Source: Flavobacterium aquidurense (GTDB lineage: Bacteria > Bacteroidota > Bacteroidia > Flavobacteriales > Flavobacteriaceae). From it: a DNA stretch of 64,000 nucleotides. Numbering within the stretch: the first letter of the stretch is position 1; each line of letters begins with the position of its first letter. A program made the position numbers and the translations under genes. Below the pieces are notes generated by a model. It saw only the letters and a list, made by a program, of their open reading frames with translations, had not been told where the DNA came from and ran no database searches. The DNA is taken from assembly GCA_900107365.1 (NCBI GenBank), contig FNPS01000001.1, positions 744,001-808,000 of the forward strand, given 5' to 3'. Shown here in pieces: positions 9,326 through 18,367 of the stretch.

Positions 9326-10729
9326 ATGGATATAAGAAAAAAAATTACTTTTACTTATGTTGCCCTTTCTACTTTTAGTACACTGTTATTGTGTGTTTTA
9401 GTTTTTGTATTGTTTCGTGAAAATAACCGATACCATTTTTTAAAACGTCTAGAGGACAGAGCAAAAATTGTGGCTTCGATTCATTTTCAAAAGGATCCCG
9501 AAAAAATTAAGTACTATAGTAATCTTAAAAAAAATGGACTGGAAGAACTTATTGAAGAAGAAGAATATGTTCTTAGAATAAACAGCGCCAATAGTTTTGA
9601 TTATAATACTAAATTAAATTTACCAAACGAATTTTACTCTAACATTCTCGAAACCGGAAGAGATTATTTTGAAGTAAATAGTAAATATTATCTGGGTCAG
9701 GTTTTTACCGAAAATAATCAAAAATATATTGTAATTGTTGGTGCGCGTGACCGAAGAGGAAAAACTACCACAATTTATATTGTAAAAATATTGTTGTTTG
9801 GAGGAATCGGATTTGTAATTTTAGCTTTCTTTTTAGGGCGTTTTCTGGCCAAAAGAGTCATTGATCCAGTAGCAAGAATTACTAAAGAAGTAAACCGGAT
9901 AAGTGCTTCAAATCTTCATAACAGATTGCCCGAAGTAAAGAATTCTGATGAAATATCAGATCTTACACATACTTTTAATGATATGCTGGACCGACTGGAA
10001 ACTTCTTTCGAAATTCAGGCGAACTTTATCAATAATGCTTCGCATGAGCTAAAAACTCCAATAACAACTATTATTGCGGAGTCTGAAATTATGCTTCTGA
10101 AAGAAAGGCAAATTCCTGAATACATTGAATCTCTTGGAAATATTTATAGTCAGGCTTCTAGATTAGGAAATTTAACAGAAAGTTTGTTGAAATTAACGCA
10201 AACCGGTTACGATGGAAAAAAACAAGTGCTGGATATCGCCAGAATCGATGAATTATTAATGGATGTAAAATCGGATTTGGATAAAATTTATCCGGATAAC
10301 CGTGTTAGCATCAAACTTAATTTTGCTCCTAAAGATTCTAATTTACTTTTAATTCCGTGCAATAAGCCTCTTTTAGAATTAGCGATCAATAATATTATTA
10401 CAAACGGAGTAAAATATTCAGATAATAATGAAGTATTTGTAACGCTTTCAGCCAATAAAGACTGGATTAAAATTAGTATTAATGATATCGGAATCGGAAT
10501 CCCGCCAGAGGATATTCCGCATTTATATGAACCTTTCTTTAGAGGAAAAATTGCTGCGAAATATATAGGTTACGGTTTAGGACTTCCTTTGGCTTCTAAA
10601 ATTATACGTATGCACGATGGTGAAATACAAGTACAATCGGAGCAAAATAAAGGAACTATTGTAACTATTATTTTTAAGAAAGACATTGGTAAAAAAGTCA
10701 ACATTAGAAATTCTAATGTTGAATCTTAG
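9326..10729 (+). CDS. sensor histidine kinase, partner of the upstream regulator
   Basis: 467 residues. TM1 at about 9-29 and TM2 at about 150-170 enclose a ~120-residue periplasmic sensor without a recognised fold. HAMP follows (about 172-226), then HisKA with phospho-acceptor His240 (FINNASHELKTPI), and an ATPase domain with N box NNIITNGVKYS, G1 NDIGIGIPPED and G2 GYGLGLPLASKI. The operon order regulator-kinase and one-base gap are typical of CusR/CusS-like and RprX/RprY-like systems of Bacteroidetes. The signal is unknown. Confidence 0.94.
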   Translation: MDIRKKITFTYVALSTFSTLLLCVLVFVLFRENNRYHFLKRLEDRAKIVASIHFQKDPEKIKYYSNLKKNGLEELIEEEEYVLRINSANSFDYNTKLNLPNEFYSNILETGRDYFEVNSKYYLGQVFTENNQKYIVIVGARDRRGKTTTIYIVKILLFGGIGFVILAFFLGRFLAKRVIDPVARITKEVNRISASNLHNRLPEVKNSDEISDLTHTFNDMLDRLETSFEIQANFINNASHELKTPITTIIAESEIMLLKERQIPEYIESLGNIYSQASRLGNLTESLLKLTQTGYDGKKQVLDIARIDELLMDVKSDLDKIYPDNRVSIKLNFAPKDSNLLLIPCNKPLLELAINNIITNGVKYSDNNEVFVTLSANKDWIKISINDIGIGIPPEDIPHLYEPFFRGKIAAKYIGYGLGLPLASKIIRMHDGEIQVQSEQNKGTIVTIIFKKDIGKKVNIRNSNVES

Positions 10730-10806
10730 GAAATTCTAATTTTAGATTAAGAACCCTCTAATATACGAGTAGTTATTTTGTATGTATAAACTAAACGATT
10801 ATACAT

Positions 10807-11529
10807 ATGAAAAATTTCCTTATACCAACCACTTTAGAAGAAGATACTATCAGCGCTGTAAAATCAGCTGTTAATCAGGCAAAAAATAACAATTGCGAGA
10901 TTATTTTAATGATAGTCTCAGATACTCCTGATACTTTTTCAGCTTCACAGTTTTTGCGTGAAATGAGAGTTAGTCTTACTGCAAGCCAGGAATTGGTTCT
11001 TGAAACTTGCAGATATATTATAGGACACACTACGAACTGCAAAATAAAAATTCACAATCAATACGGGTTATCTTCCCCAATCTTTAAAGGTATCATTGAA
11101 GCCTTTGATGTTAAATTGATTGTTTTGACGCAATCTTACAAACAGGAAACAAAACGAATTCATCAATATTTGATGCAATTAGCAGGAAATCAGAAATGCC
11201 CGATTTTACATTTAGGAAATGAGCATTATAAAGAAGATTTTAATAAAGCACTTTACATAGAAAATGGTAAGGCCAATATGCATGTTAAAGATGTTCAGCA
11301 GTATTTAAGCGCCAATTTCTCTTTTGAAATCGTGAGTCAAACCTCCAAATTTGATGATAATTACGAAGAATTTGCACCTTATTTATCTGAAGCTATTTCA
11401 AAATATGATATCGATTTATTAGTCGAAACACGTAAAGGTGAGAAAATTAAATTCACAAAAAATAAGAAAGAAAATATCAACGATAGATTAGGACTACCTG
11501 TTTTATCGCTATATGAAGAACAGGTATAA
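10807..11529 (+). CDS. universal stress protein-like (double-domain-length, divergent)
   Basis: 240 residues. The N-terminal half has the USP opening (MKNFLIPTTLEEDTISAVKSAVNQA), a hydrophobic strand EIILMIVSD and the second strand VKLIVLTQS at about residue 102. The ATP-binding GxxG-9x-G-S/T motif is absent, so it looks like the non-nucleotide class. A second repeat (about 145-240) is weaker. It lies 77 bp after the kinase and 45 bp before the bestrophin gene on the same strand, so the four may respond to one signal; this is inference. Confidence 0.6.
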   Translation: MKNFLIPTTLEEDTISAVKSAVNQAKNNNCEIILMIVSDTPDTFSASQFLREMRVSLTASQELVLETCRYIIGHTTNCKIKIHNQYGLSSPIFKGIIEAFDVKLIVLTQSYKQETKRIHQYLMQLAGNQKCPILHLGNEHYKEDFNKALYIENGKANMHVKDVQQYLSANFSFEIVSQTSKFDDNYEEFAPYLSEAISKYDIDLLVETRKGEKIKFTKNKKENINDRLGLPVLSLYEEQV

Positions 11530-11574
11530 TAGCCAGCTTCAAAAAAGAATACGTTTCATTTTAAACGAAAAATT

Positions 11575-12522
11575 ATGTTATTAAAGAAAAGAATTCCAAT
11601 GAAATACGTTCTTGGAAAAATAAAAGTTGAGTTGGGACTGGTATTAACTTATACGATATTGTTTGAAGTTTTTCATCATTATTTCATCAATGTCTCTGTT
11701 GACGTTCCAATTGCGATTCCAACGATGATCGGAACCATTATATCTTTATTATTAGCTTTTAAATCAAATCAGGCTTATGATAGATGGTGGGAAGCACGCA
11801 TTGTTTGGGGCGCTATCGTAAATGAGTCAAGAACTTTGGTAAGACAGATGCTAACTTTTTATAAAGACCCTGATTTTTCTGTGGAAGCCAATGAGTTCAA
11901 AGAAAATTTTACAAAAAGACAAATTGCATGGTGCTACAGTTTAGGTCAGGCACTGCGAAATAAAGATGCGATAAAACCGATCAAAGATTTGATTAGCGAA
12001 GAAGAAATAAATTTTGTAAAAAATCATCAAAATGTACCAAATGCAATCTTATTGCTGCATGGTAGAGATTTAAGAATTGCACGAAAAGACAGGCGTCTTA
12101 ATGCTTATCAGCAAGTTGAAATCGATAAAACCATAACAAGATTATGTGATGCAATGGGGAAATGCGAACGTATAAAAAATACGATTTTCCCAACCACTTA
12201 TAGTATGTATATCAGAATGACTTTGTGTTTATTTATTCTGTTGTTGCCTTTTGGATTGGTTAATTTGTTAAGCTGGTTTGCAATTCCGCTAATTACAATT
12301 ATTGGAGGAATGTTTTTCCTGATTGAGAAAATGGCAATTCATTTGCAGGATCCGTTCGAAAACAGACCAACAGATACGCCTGTAACAGCAATTTCGAATA
12401 CAATTGAAAAGAACTTAATGCAAATGCTTAATGAATATCAAAGTGAATTTGATATTATTAAGGAATTTGATCTTAAACCGGAAACCAAAAAAGCGACAGC
12501 CGATGCTTATTTTGTTTTGTAA
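11575..12522 (+). CDS. bestrophin-family ion channel
   Basis: 315 residues of the bestrophin/UPF0187 family, pentameric inner-membrane channels. In bacteria these are mostly cation- or anion-conducting with unclear physiology. Visible landmarks are hydrophobic helices at about 21-38 and 45-62, the conserved SNQAYDRWWEARIVWG motif at about 64-80 and paired helices at about 216-255 (LCLFILLLPFGLVNLL, AIPLITIIGGMFFLIE). The HLQDPFENRPTDTP motif at about 258-272 is the family Ca2+-clasp region. A terminator closes the transcript at 12551. Confidence 0.9.
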   Translation: MLLKKRIPMKYVLGKIKVELGLVLTYTILFEVFHHYFINVSVDVPIAIPTMIGTIISLLLAFKSNQAYDRWWEARIVWGAIVNESRTLVRQMLTFYKDPDFSVEANEFKENFTKRQIAWCYSLGQALRNKDAIKPIKDLISEEEINFVKNHQNVPNAILLLHGRDLRIARKDRRLNAYQQVEIDKTITRLCDAMGKCERIKNTIFPTTYSMYIRMTLCLFILLLPFGLVNLLSWFAIPLITIIGGMFFLIEKMAIHLQDPFENRPTDTPVTAISNTIEKNLMQMLNEYQSEFDIIKEFDLKPETKKATADAYFVL

Positions 12523-12550
12523 TTAAATGTTGGAATTAGATTAGTTAGGA

Positions 12551-12583
12551 ACCAGACAACGATTATGTTGTCTGGTTTTTTAT
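12551..12583 (+). terminator. intrinsic terminator
   Basis: Perfect stem accagacaac (12551-12560) / gttgtctggt (12567-12576) with a 6-nt loop, followed by a T-tract. It ends the bestrophin transcript; the minus-strand MocR gene stops at its edge. Confidence 0.9.
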
Positions 12584-14002
12584 TTAATAATGCAGCAGTC
12601 TTCCTAATGTTTTGATTGATTCCCGCAATTCGTTGGTCCATGGCAAACCAAAACTCAAACGCATGCAATTGGAGAATTGATCCTGAAAAGAAAAAATTCG
12701 GCCGGGAGCAATGCTAATATTATGTTTCATGGCTAAATGATAAAAAGCTGCTGTGTCAACATTTTTATCCAGTTCTATCCAAAGAAAAAATCCGCCTTGT
12801 GGCTGACTTACTTTAGTTCCTGTTGGAAAAGATTCCAAAACCGTATTAATATAATTATTGCAATTGTGATTCAGAATCTGGCGAATTTTTCGGAGATGAT
12901 TTTCATAACGCCCATTTTTTAGAAAATCACCTACAACTTCATGTGTAATAGTAGGAGAGGAGAGCGTATGGTAAATTTTATTACGTAGTATTTGTTTTTT
13001 AAATTTTCCAGGCGAAACCCAACCCACACGGTATCCCGGAGCCAATGTTTTGGATACAGAACTACAGCAAAGAATGATACCACTTTCGTCATATGTTTTG
13101 CAATTGGTTGGGCGGCTGGAGCCAAAGTACAAATCACCGTGAATATCATCTTCGATTAACGGAACGTCGTAAAATTCCATTAACTTAACTACTTCTTTTT
13201 TATGTTCAACAGGCATCATACTCCCAGAGGGATTACTGAAATTACTCATCAACAGGCAAAGCTTTATTTTTTTTGTGGCAAGTGCTTTTTTTAAAGCCTC
13301 CAGTTCAATTCCTGTTGTGATATTTGTGGGCAATTCCATAATGTATAAACCCAGTGATTTTGCTAATTGTAAAATTCCAAAATACGCAGGGCTCTCTGTA
13401 ATGATAGTATCTCCCGGTTGTGTCAACGTCATCAAACAATGTGATATGGCACTAGTGCAGCCTGGCATTGTAATAATATCATTTTCGGTTAACGAACCAC
13501 CCCAGGTAAAAGACCAGCGCGCAATTTCCTTTCTCAAATTAAGGTTTCCCTGCACTTGTTCATAACTCGTTCCGCTGTTGGGAAGCTGGCGCGTAGCCTG
13601 AATTATTCCTTTATTTAATTTAGCAATAGGAAGCAGCTCATTCGAAGGAAAACCCAAAGAAAGCATCGTAATATTTTTATCCGTCATATTACCATAAACC
13701 TGATCAATTAAATCTTCCCGATCAATATTCAGGCATTTTAAATCCGGACTACTTGGAGAAGGTTCTGTAATAATCCTGGCCGAAGTATTACTCACATAAT
13801 AACCAGATTGAGGTCTTGATTCAATTAAAGATCTGCTCTCGACTTCATAATAGGCCTTGCTCACGGTGCTCATGCTGTAACCTGTTTCAGCACAGACTTC
13901 GCGTATTGACGGAAGCTTATCACCAACATTCAAAACGCCCGATTTTATTTGCTTTTCAATACGATCAGCAAACTGCAGATATAAGTAAGTGGAATTCTTC
14001 AT
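12584..14002 (-). CDS. MocR-type (GntR-HTH + aminotransferase) transcriptional regulator
   Basis: 472 residues. The N-terminal GntR winged helix (about 4-70: DKLPSIREVCAETGYSMSTVSKAYYEVESRSLI) is joined by a linker to a fold-type I aminotransferase domain. PLP-binding Lys318 lies in SSVSKTLAPGYRVGWV, with Asp of IEDDIHGDLYF. MocR regulators sense PLP or amino-compounds and usually control a divergent gene. Here that is the EamA transporter at 14104, across a 101-bp gap containing repeated CTGT words. The effector is unknown; PdxR (vitamin B6) and taurine/GABA types share this architecture. Confidence 0.92.
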   Translation of the reverse strand: MKNSTYLYLQFADRIEKQIKSGVLNVGDKLPSIREVCAETGYSMSTVSKAYYEVESRSLIESRPQSGYYVSNTSARIITEPSPSSPDLKCLNIDREDLIDQVYGNMTDKNITMLSLGFPSNELLPIAKLNKGIIQATRQLPNSGTSYEQVQGNLNLRKEIARWSFTWGGSLTENDIITMPGCTSAISHCLMTLTQPGDTIITESPAYFGILQLAKSLGLYIMELPTNITTGIELEALKKALATKKIKLCLLMSNFSNPSGSMMPVEHKKEVVKLMEFYDVPLIEDDIHGDLYFGSSRPTNCKTYDESGIILCCSSVSKTLAPGYRVGWVSPGKFKKQILRNKIYHTLSSPTITHEVVGDFLKNGRYENHLRKIRQILNHNCNNYINTVLESFPTGTKVSQPQGGFFLWIELDKNVDTAAFYHLAMKHNISIAPGRIFSFQDQFSNCMRLSFGLPWTNELRESIKTLGRLLHY

Positions 14003-14011
14003 AAAAAAAAA

Positions 14012-14054
14012 CTGTTATGGTGCAATTTACAAAAACTGTATCTGTATTGCTGTT
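14012..14054. promoter_or_regulatory. candidate MocR operator: repeated CTGT words
   Basis: CTGT occurs at 14012, 14036, 14042 and 14050, each followed by AT-rich sequence, inside the 101-bp divergent promoter region. MocR proteins commonly bind direct repeats in such gaps. Assignment is by position only. Confidence 0.3.
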
Positions 14055-14103
14055 TTATTTTTAAGAAATTTGCTTTAATAGAAAACTAATCAAAATAATC
14101 ATC

Positions 14104-15021
14104 GTGAAAACAACCAAATATTACATAGCAGCCATAACTTGTTTTGCAATCTGGGGCTTTTTTAGTCTGGCTCTAAAGCCCATACATGAATACGCTTCTT
14201 TAGATATTTTATTTTATCGCGTCTTTAGTTGTAGTATTTTGATGTTGCTTATTGCTTTTGCTTTTAAGAAAAAAAAAATAGTAGAAACCGTTTCAATTTT
14301 TAAAGCGTTGTCAGCTGCAGAAAAACGAAAAGCAATTTTATTAAACATTGGCGGAAGTGTTTTTTTAATGTTAAACTGGTTTACTTTTATTTATGTAATG
14401 AACCACATCAGTGTAAAAGCAACATCGCTGGCGTATTTGGTTTGTCCAATTTTAACGACTTTATTGGCTTATTTTATTTTAAAAGAAAAATTGAGTAAAA
14501 CACAATGGATTTCTGTTGGATTGAGCGTTTCGGGTTGTTTGTTATTGTCGTACACTGCAATTATGGATATGTTTTTCAGTATTATTATTGGTTTTACTTA
14601 TGCATGTTATTTAGTAAGCCAACGTATCAATAAAGGTTTTGACAGGTTTATCATTCTTACTTTTCATATTACATTGGCAGCCTTGTTTTTATTGCCTTTT
14701 TATCCGGCATATAGCGGGCCAGTTCCAACCGAATTTAAGTTTTATTTCTGTATCGAAACCATTGCAATTTTGTTTACTATATTTCCTTTGTTCCTGAATC
14801 TTTATGCACTTTCAGGTATTAATTCATCAACAGTCGGGATGCTTTTAAATATTAATCCAATGATTGCTTTTTGTTTGGCAAACTTCGTTTATCACGAACA
14901 AATTGGATCTTTGCAGATTGCAGCCTACAGCATTATTTTTATAGCGGTTATCGTTTTTAATTCACACCATATTTTTGCGTTAAAACAAAAATATATCCTG
15001 TCGTCTAAAGATTCTATTTAA
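14104..15021 (+). CDS. EamA/RarD-type drug-metabolite transporter
   Basis: 305-residue, ten-helix permease of the DMT superfamily. The two EamA repeats cover about residues 5-137 and 155-290, for example AITCFAIWGFFSLALKPI opening and TSLAYLVCPILTTLLAYFILKEKLS closing the first repeat. The start is GTG at 14104; no better ATG is in frame nearby. Substrate is unknown. Its position head-to-head with a MocR regulator suggests export or uptake of a PLP-related or amino compound under that regulator's control. A strong terminator follows. Confidence 0.87.
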   Translation: MKTTKYYIAAITCFAIWGFFSLALKPIHEYASLDILFYRVFSCSILMLLIAFAFKKKKIVETVSIFKALSAAEKRKAILLNIGGSVFLMLNWFTFIYVMNHISVKATSLAYLVCPILTTLLAYFILKEKLSKTQWISVGLSVSGCLLLSYTAIMDMFFSIIIGFTYACYLVSQRINKGFDRFIILTFHITLAALFLLPFYPAYSGPVPTEFKFYFCIETIAILFTIFPLFLNLYALSGINSSTVGMLLNINPMIAFCLANFVYHEQIGSLQIAAYSIIFIAVIVFNSHHIFALKQKYILSSKDSI

Positions 15022-15084
15022 ATGTAATTTGCATACTTTTTATTGGTTTAAAAATAAATTACCAGAATCTTAACAGGATGTTAA

Positions 15085-15120
15085 AGCAGGAATGAGTATT
15101 TTCATTCCTGCTTTTTTTAT
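15085..15120 (+). terminator. intrinsic terminator
   Basis: Stem agcaggaatga (15085-15095) / tcattcctgct (15102-15112), 6-nt loop, then seven T. It closes the EamA gene. Confidence 0.9.
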
Positions 15121-15138
15121 TAAGCAAATTTAAAAGGG

Positions 15139-15214
15139 CCACAGATTTCACAGATTAAAAAGATTTTAAAATTAGTACTGAAAAAAATCCTTTTAATCTC
15201 TGAAATCTTTGGCA
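15139..15214. repeat. ACAGATT-family inverted repeat
   Basis: Left arm 15139-15168 (gccacagatttcacagatta...) and right arm 15185-15214 (...ctgaaatctttggc) pair over 30 bp with three mismatches and a 16-bp loop. The units repeat inside each arm (cacagattt cacagatta). Related copies lie at 39457-39539 and 41710-41765, and a half copy near 166. Confidence 0.85.
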
Positions 15215-15253
15215 AAAAAATAAATTTTATTGCTAAAACAGATTCTATATTTT

Positions 15254-17515
15254 ATGAAAAATACCAAACTTCAAGCCTTTATACCGTTATTCTATTTAGT
15301 GTGGTCTGATGATTTGTTAACTCAAAAGGAGTTTGCAACGATTCAGCAATTTATTAATAATTTGGTCTGGCTTTCGCCCGAAGAAAAACAACAATTGCTT
15401 TCTAAGGTTGATATTTCAAATCCGCCTTCGCGAAATGAACTCACACAATGGAAGTCAGATATCGAGAAAAGTATTCAGGATAAAGCTTCCATAAAATCAA
15501 TTTTTGACATTGCTGAGGCACTTTCTGAAAAAGATGTAGACATTTCGACTGTAAAACCAGAGTTTATAAAGCTTGAAAATGATCTTGGAATTCTAGGCGA
15601 AGAAGTCATTCAGAACTTCAAAACTAAAGCGGATTCTTTTACAGCAAATTCTCAAACGACTTCTAATTTTGATATTCAGAAAATAACCGATCTTTTAGAC
15701 GGAAAAGAAGCCGCCATTATCAAAAAAGTAAAATCGGTTATTTCAAGACCTGAATTTACTTATGAAACTTCAACAGATATCAACGTTTACCGCCAAACGG
15801 TTTACAATTGGTGCAAAATTTTAGCCGAAGAAAACCTGGGCAATATGGCGTATCCCAAAGAATACGGCGGTGGAGGAAACGTAGAAGATTATTTTGCGAT
15901 TATGGAAACTTTGAGTTATCATGATTTGAGTTTAGTGATAAAATTTGGTGTTCAATTTGGTCTTTGGGGAATGAGCGTTCAATCGTTAGGAACTGAGAAA
16001 CATTATGCTAAATATTTAAAAGATATTGGTTCACTTAAAATTCCGGGTTGTTTTGCAATGACGGAAACGCATCATGGTTCAAACGTAAAAGGATTAGAAA
16101 CAACTGCAACTTACAATCATAACGATCAGACTTTTACTATTCATACGCCCAATAAAAATGCGCAAAAAGAATACATAGGTAATGCCGCTGTTCACGGACA
16201 AATGGCAACCGTTTTTGCCAAGTTAATTATTGATGATCACGATTATGGTGTAAACGCTTTTGTGGTTCCATTTCGCGATACAAACGGAACTGTTTTAAAC
16301 GGCGTTACTATTGGTGATTGCGGACATAAAATGGGCTTAAACGGCGTAGACAACGGAACAATTTCATTTGATAATGTGGTTATTCCGAAGGAAAATATGC
16401 TGGATCGTTTTGCTTCTGTCAATGATAATGGAGAATTCGAAAGCCCGATTCCGAGTGATAACAGACGATTTTTTACCATGTTGGGCACTTTGGTTGGAGG
16501 ACGAATCGGAATTCCACGTTCCGCTTTAGCAGCAGCTAAATCAGGCCTGACAATTGCGATTCGATATAGCGATCAAAGAAGGCAATTTGGCCCCGAAGGA
16601 GGTTCTGAAGTGCCAATTCTAAATTACAGAATGCACCAACGTCGTTTGATTCCGCCATTGGCAAAAACATATGCCGTTCATTTTGCTTTGCAATATCTGA
16701 CCAATAGATTTTTGAATAAAACGGAAGATGAAATGCAGGAAATTGAAGCTTTGGCAGCCGGTATGAAATCCTATTCTACCTGGAGTACCAGAGATATTTT
16801 GCAGGAATGCAGAGAGGCTTGCGGCGGAAAAGGATATTTATCTGAAAACAGAATCGATGCCTTAAAAAACGATACCGAAATCTACACCACTTTTGAAGGT
16901 GATAATACTGTTTTGATGCAATTAGTAGCTAAAAATCGTTTATCAGAATTCAGAAAAGCATTTGGGGAAATGGGATCTCTGGGAATTATTAATTATGTCT
17001 ATGAAAATGCCAAAGTAGCGATTACCGAAAAAAATCCGATAGCGACCCGCAGAACAGATGATGAACATTTATTGGATGATCAATTTCATTTGCAGGCTTT
17101 TATTCACAGGGAAAAAACAATTTTGGCCTCGGCAGCACAACGTATTAAAAAATTAGTTGATGGAGGTTTAGAACCTTACGATGCTTTTAATGTTGTACAA
17201 CATCAAATGATAGATGTTGCACAGGCCTATTTGGAACGCGTAGTTTTAGAACAATTTCAGGCAGCGATTAAAACAGTGGAGGATGAAAAATCAAAAGAAA
17301 TATTGACCAAATTAAATCAGTTATACGCACTTTCACAATTAGAAAAAAACAAAGGCTGGTATCTTGAAGATGGATATATGGAAGCGGTGAAAACCAAAGC
17401 AATCCGTAAAATAGTTAATCAATTGTGTTGGGATATTCGCCCGGATGCGGTCGCGTTAGTAAATGCTTTTGATATTCCGGAAAGTTGTCTGGCGGCGCCA
17501 ATTGCTGTTAATTGA
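15254..17515 (+). CDS. acyl-CoA dehydrogenase/oxidase-family flavoprotein with TerB-like N-terminal domain
   Basis: 753 residues, longer than plain ~380-residue acyl-CoA dehydrogenases and closer to acyl-CoA oxidases. The first ~100 residues (FIPLFYLVWSDDLLTQKEFATIQQF) resemble a TerB/tellurite-resistance helical domain. The FAD fold follows, with CFAMTETHHGSNVKG (about 269-283), RSALAAAKSGLTIAIRYSDQRRQFGP and the catalytic-Glu block FEGDNTVLMQL (Glu548). A C-terminal extension (about 560-753) matches the acyl-CoA oxidase helical domain. ATG 15254 is chosen over an in-frame TTG at 15230. It should introduce the first double bond in fatty acyl-CoA; oxidase or dehydrogenase activity is undecided. 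Confidence 0.88.
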   Translation: MKNTKLQAFIPLFYLVWSDDLLTQKEFATIQQFINNLVWLSPEEKQQLLSKVDISNPPSRNELTQWKSDIEKSIQDKASIKSIFDIAEALSEKDVDISTVKPEFIKLENDLGILGEEVIQNFKTKADSFTANSQTTSNFDIQKITDLLDGKEAAIIKKVKSVISRPEFTYETSTDINVYRQTVYNWCKILAEENLGNMAYPKEYGGGGNVEDYFAIMETLSYHDLSLVIKFGVQFGLWGMSVQSLGTEKHYAKYLKDIGSLKIPGCFAMTETHHGSNVKGLETTATYNHNDQTFTIHTPNKNAQKEYIGNAAVHGQMATVFAKLIIDDHDYGVNAFVVPFRDTNGTVLNGVTIGDCGHKMGLNGVDNGTISFDNVVIPKENMLDRFASVNDNGEFESPIPSDNRRFFTMLGTLVGGRIGIPRSALAAAKSGLTIAIRYSDQRRQFGPEGGSEVPILNYRMHQRRLIPPLAKTYAVHFALQYLTNRFLNKTEDEMQEIEALAAGMKSYSTWSTRDILQECREACGGKGYLSENRIDALKNDTEIYTTFEGDNTVLMQLVAKNRLSEFRKAFGEMGSLGIINYVYENAKVAITEKNPIATRRTDDEHLLDDQFHLQAFIHREKTILASAAQRIKKLVDGGLEPYDAFNVVQHQMIDVAQAYLERVVLEQFQAAIKTVEDEKSKEILTKLNQLYALSQLEKNKGWYLEDGYMEAVKTKAIRKIVNQLCWDIRPDAVALVNAFDIPESCLAAPIAVN

Positions 17516-17660
17516 GAATATAGAATATAGAATATAGAATATAGAATATAGAATATAGAATATAGAAAATAGAATATAGAAAATAGAATATAGAAAATAG
17601 AAAATAAAAAATAGAGTATAGAAAATAGAATAAAGAAAATAGAATAAAGAAAATAGACTT
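17516..17660 (+). repeat. GAATATA heptamer array
   Basis: Directly after the stop codon at 17513-17515, gaatata / gaaaata / gaataaa heptamers run for about 145 bp with increasing decay to the right. It is a simple tandem array rather than an inverted repeat. It creates an artificial minus-strand ORF of FYILYSI repeats. Confidence 0.95.
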
Positions 17661-17705
17661 TTTAAGGGCTTGTAAAAGTTTTAAACTTTGACAAAGTTTT
17701 TTTTT

Positions 17706-17765
17706 AGCCACGAATTCACGAATTTTTTGAAAAACTTATTCGAAATCATTTGTGAATTCGAGGCT
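17706..17765. repeat. CACGAATT-family inverted repeat
   Basis: agccacgaattcacgaattt (left, from 17706) pairs imperfectly with a right arm ending gtgaattcgaggct at 17765. The left arm holds the unit cacgaatt-cacgaatt. It lies between the convergent dehydrogenase and isomerase genes. Confidence 0.75.
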
Positions 17766-17815
17766 ATTTTTATGTCAAAATAAATTTGTTATAATTTTTT
17801 TTATATCATTAAATG

Positions 17816-18160
17816 TTAAATCATCGTTTTATTAAAATAACTCGCCTTCTCAAAATCCTTAATATTGATTGAAATCACTGGGACTTCAGCTACTATATTA
17901 TTTAATGAGGTTACAATTGCCTTTGATAATTTTGCTTTTTGATCTGACGTTCGGCCTTCCATAATATATCCGAAGACATGAATGAAATCATCTAAAGTAT
18001 TTCCGTTATTGTAATAAGAAAATGGATTGATGCGAACCTTAATTTCAGAGGCACTAAAAAGATCGGTTGATAAAGCCGCATTAAAAACCTCCTGCATAAT
18101 TTCTTCGGCCGAGTTTAATCGGATGACGTTTTCGGAACAATCAATAATAAAATGTGGCAT
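17816..18160 (-). CDS. 5-carboxymethyl-2-hydroxymuconate delta-isomerase-family protein
   Basis: 114 residues of the tautomerase-superfamily CHMI type (PF02962). The start MPHFIIDCSENV exposes Pro as the N-terminal catalytic base after Met removal. The core RINPFSYYNNGNTLDDFIHVFGYIMEGRTSDQKAKLSKAIV is the family signature. In homoprotocatechuate degradation this enzyme isomerises the ring-cleavage product, but no other hpa gene is near. So it may act on another dienol. It is monocistronic, divergent from the DUF6377 gene. Confidence 0.85.
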   Translation of the reverse strand: MPHFIIDCSENVIRLNSAEEIMQEVFNAALSTDLFSASEIKVRINPFSYYNNGNTLDDFIHVFGYIMEGRTSDQKAKLSKAIVTSLNNIVAEVPVISINIKDFEKASYFNKTMI

Positions 18161-18334
18161 GGTGGTGTCGTTTTAATTTAGAGAAATTGTTCTGACAAAA
18201 TTATAAAAACATTGTTAGGATTTCTTTAAAATGTCTTTTTTATAAAATGTTTTGCTTTATTTTTTGTAACTAAATTTGAAATTTTCCTAAAATTTGCCAA
18301 TTATAAATAATTCTAATTAATTGTATCACTTTAG

Positions 18335-18342
18335 TATATTTG
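18335..18342 (+). promoter_or_regulatory. candidate -7 box (TATATTTG)
   Basis: Exact TAnnTTTG match 26 bp before the TTG start of the DUF6377 gene. Confidence 0.4.
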
Positions 18343-18367
18343 TAGGTATCATTTATTTTTATTCCCC

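Noticed and set aside
15230..15253. Upstream TTG start for the acyl-CoA dehydrogenase
   Set aside because: ATG 15254 gives the conserved-looking start MKNTKLQAF; the TTG lies just after a repeat element.
17508..17711. Minus-strand ORF of FYILYSI repeats
   Set aside because: It is the translation of the GAATATA heptamer array on the reverse strand, with no start context or homology.
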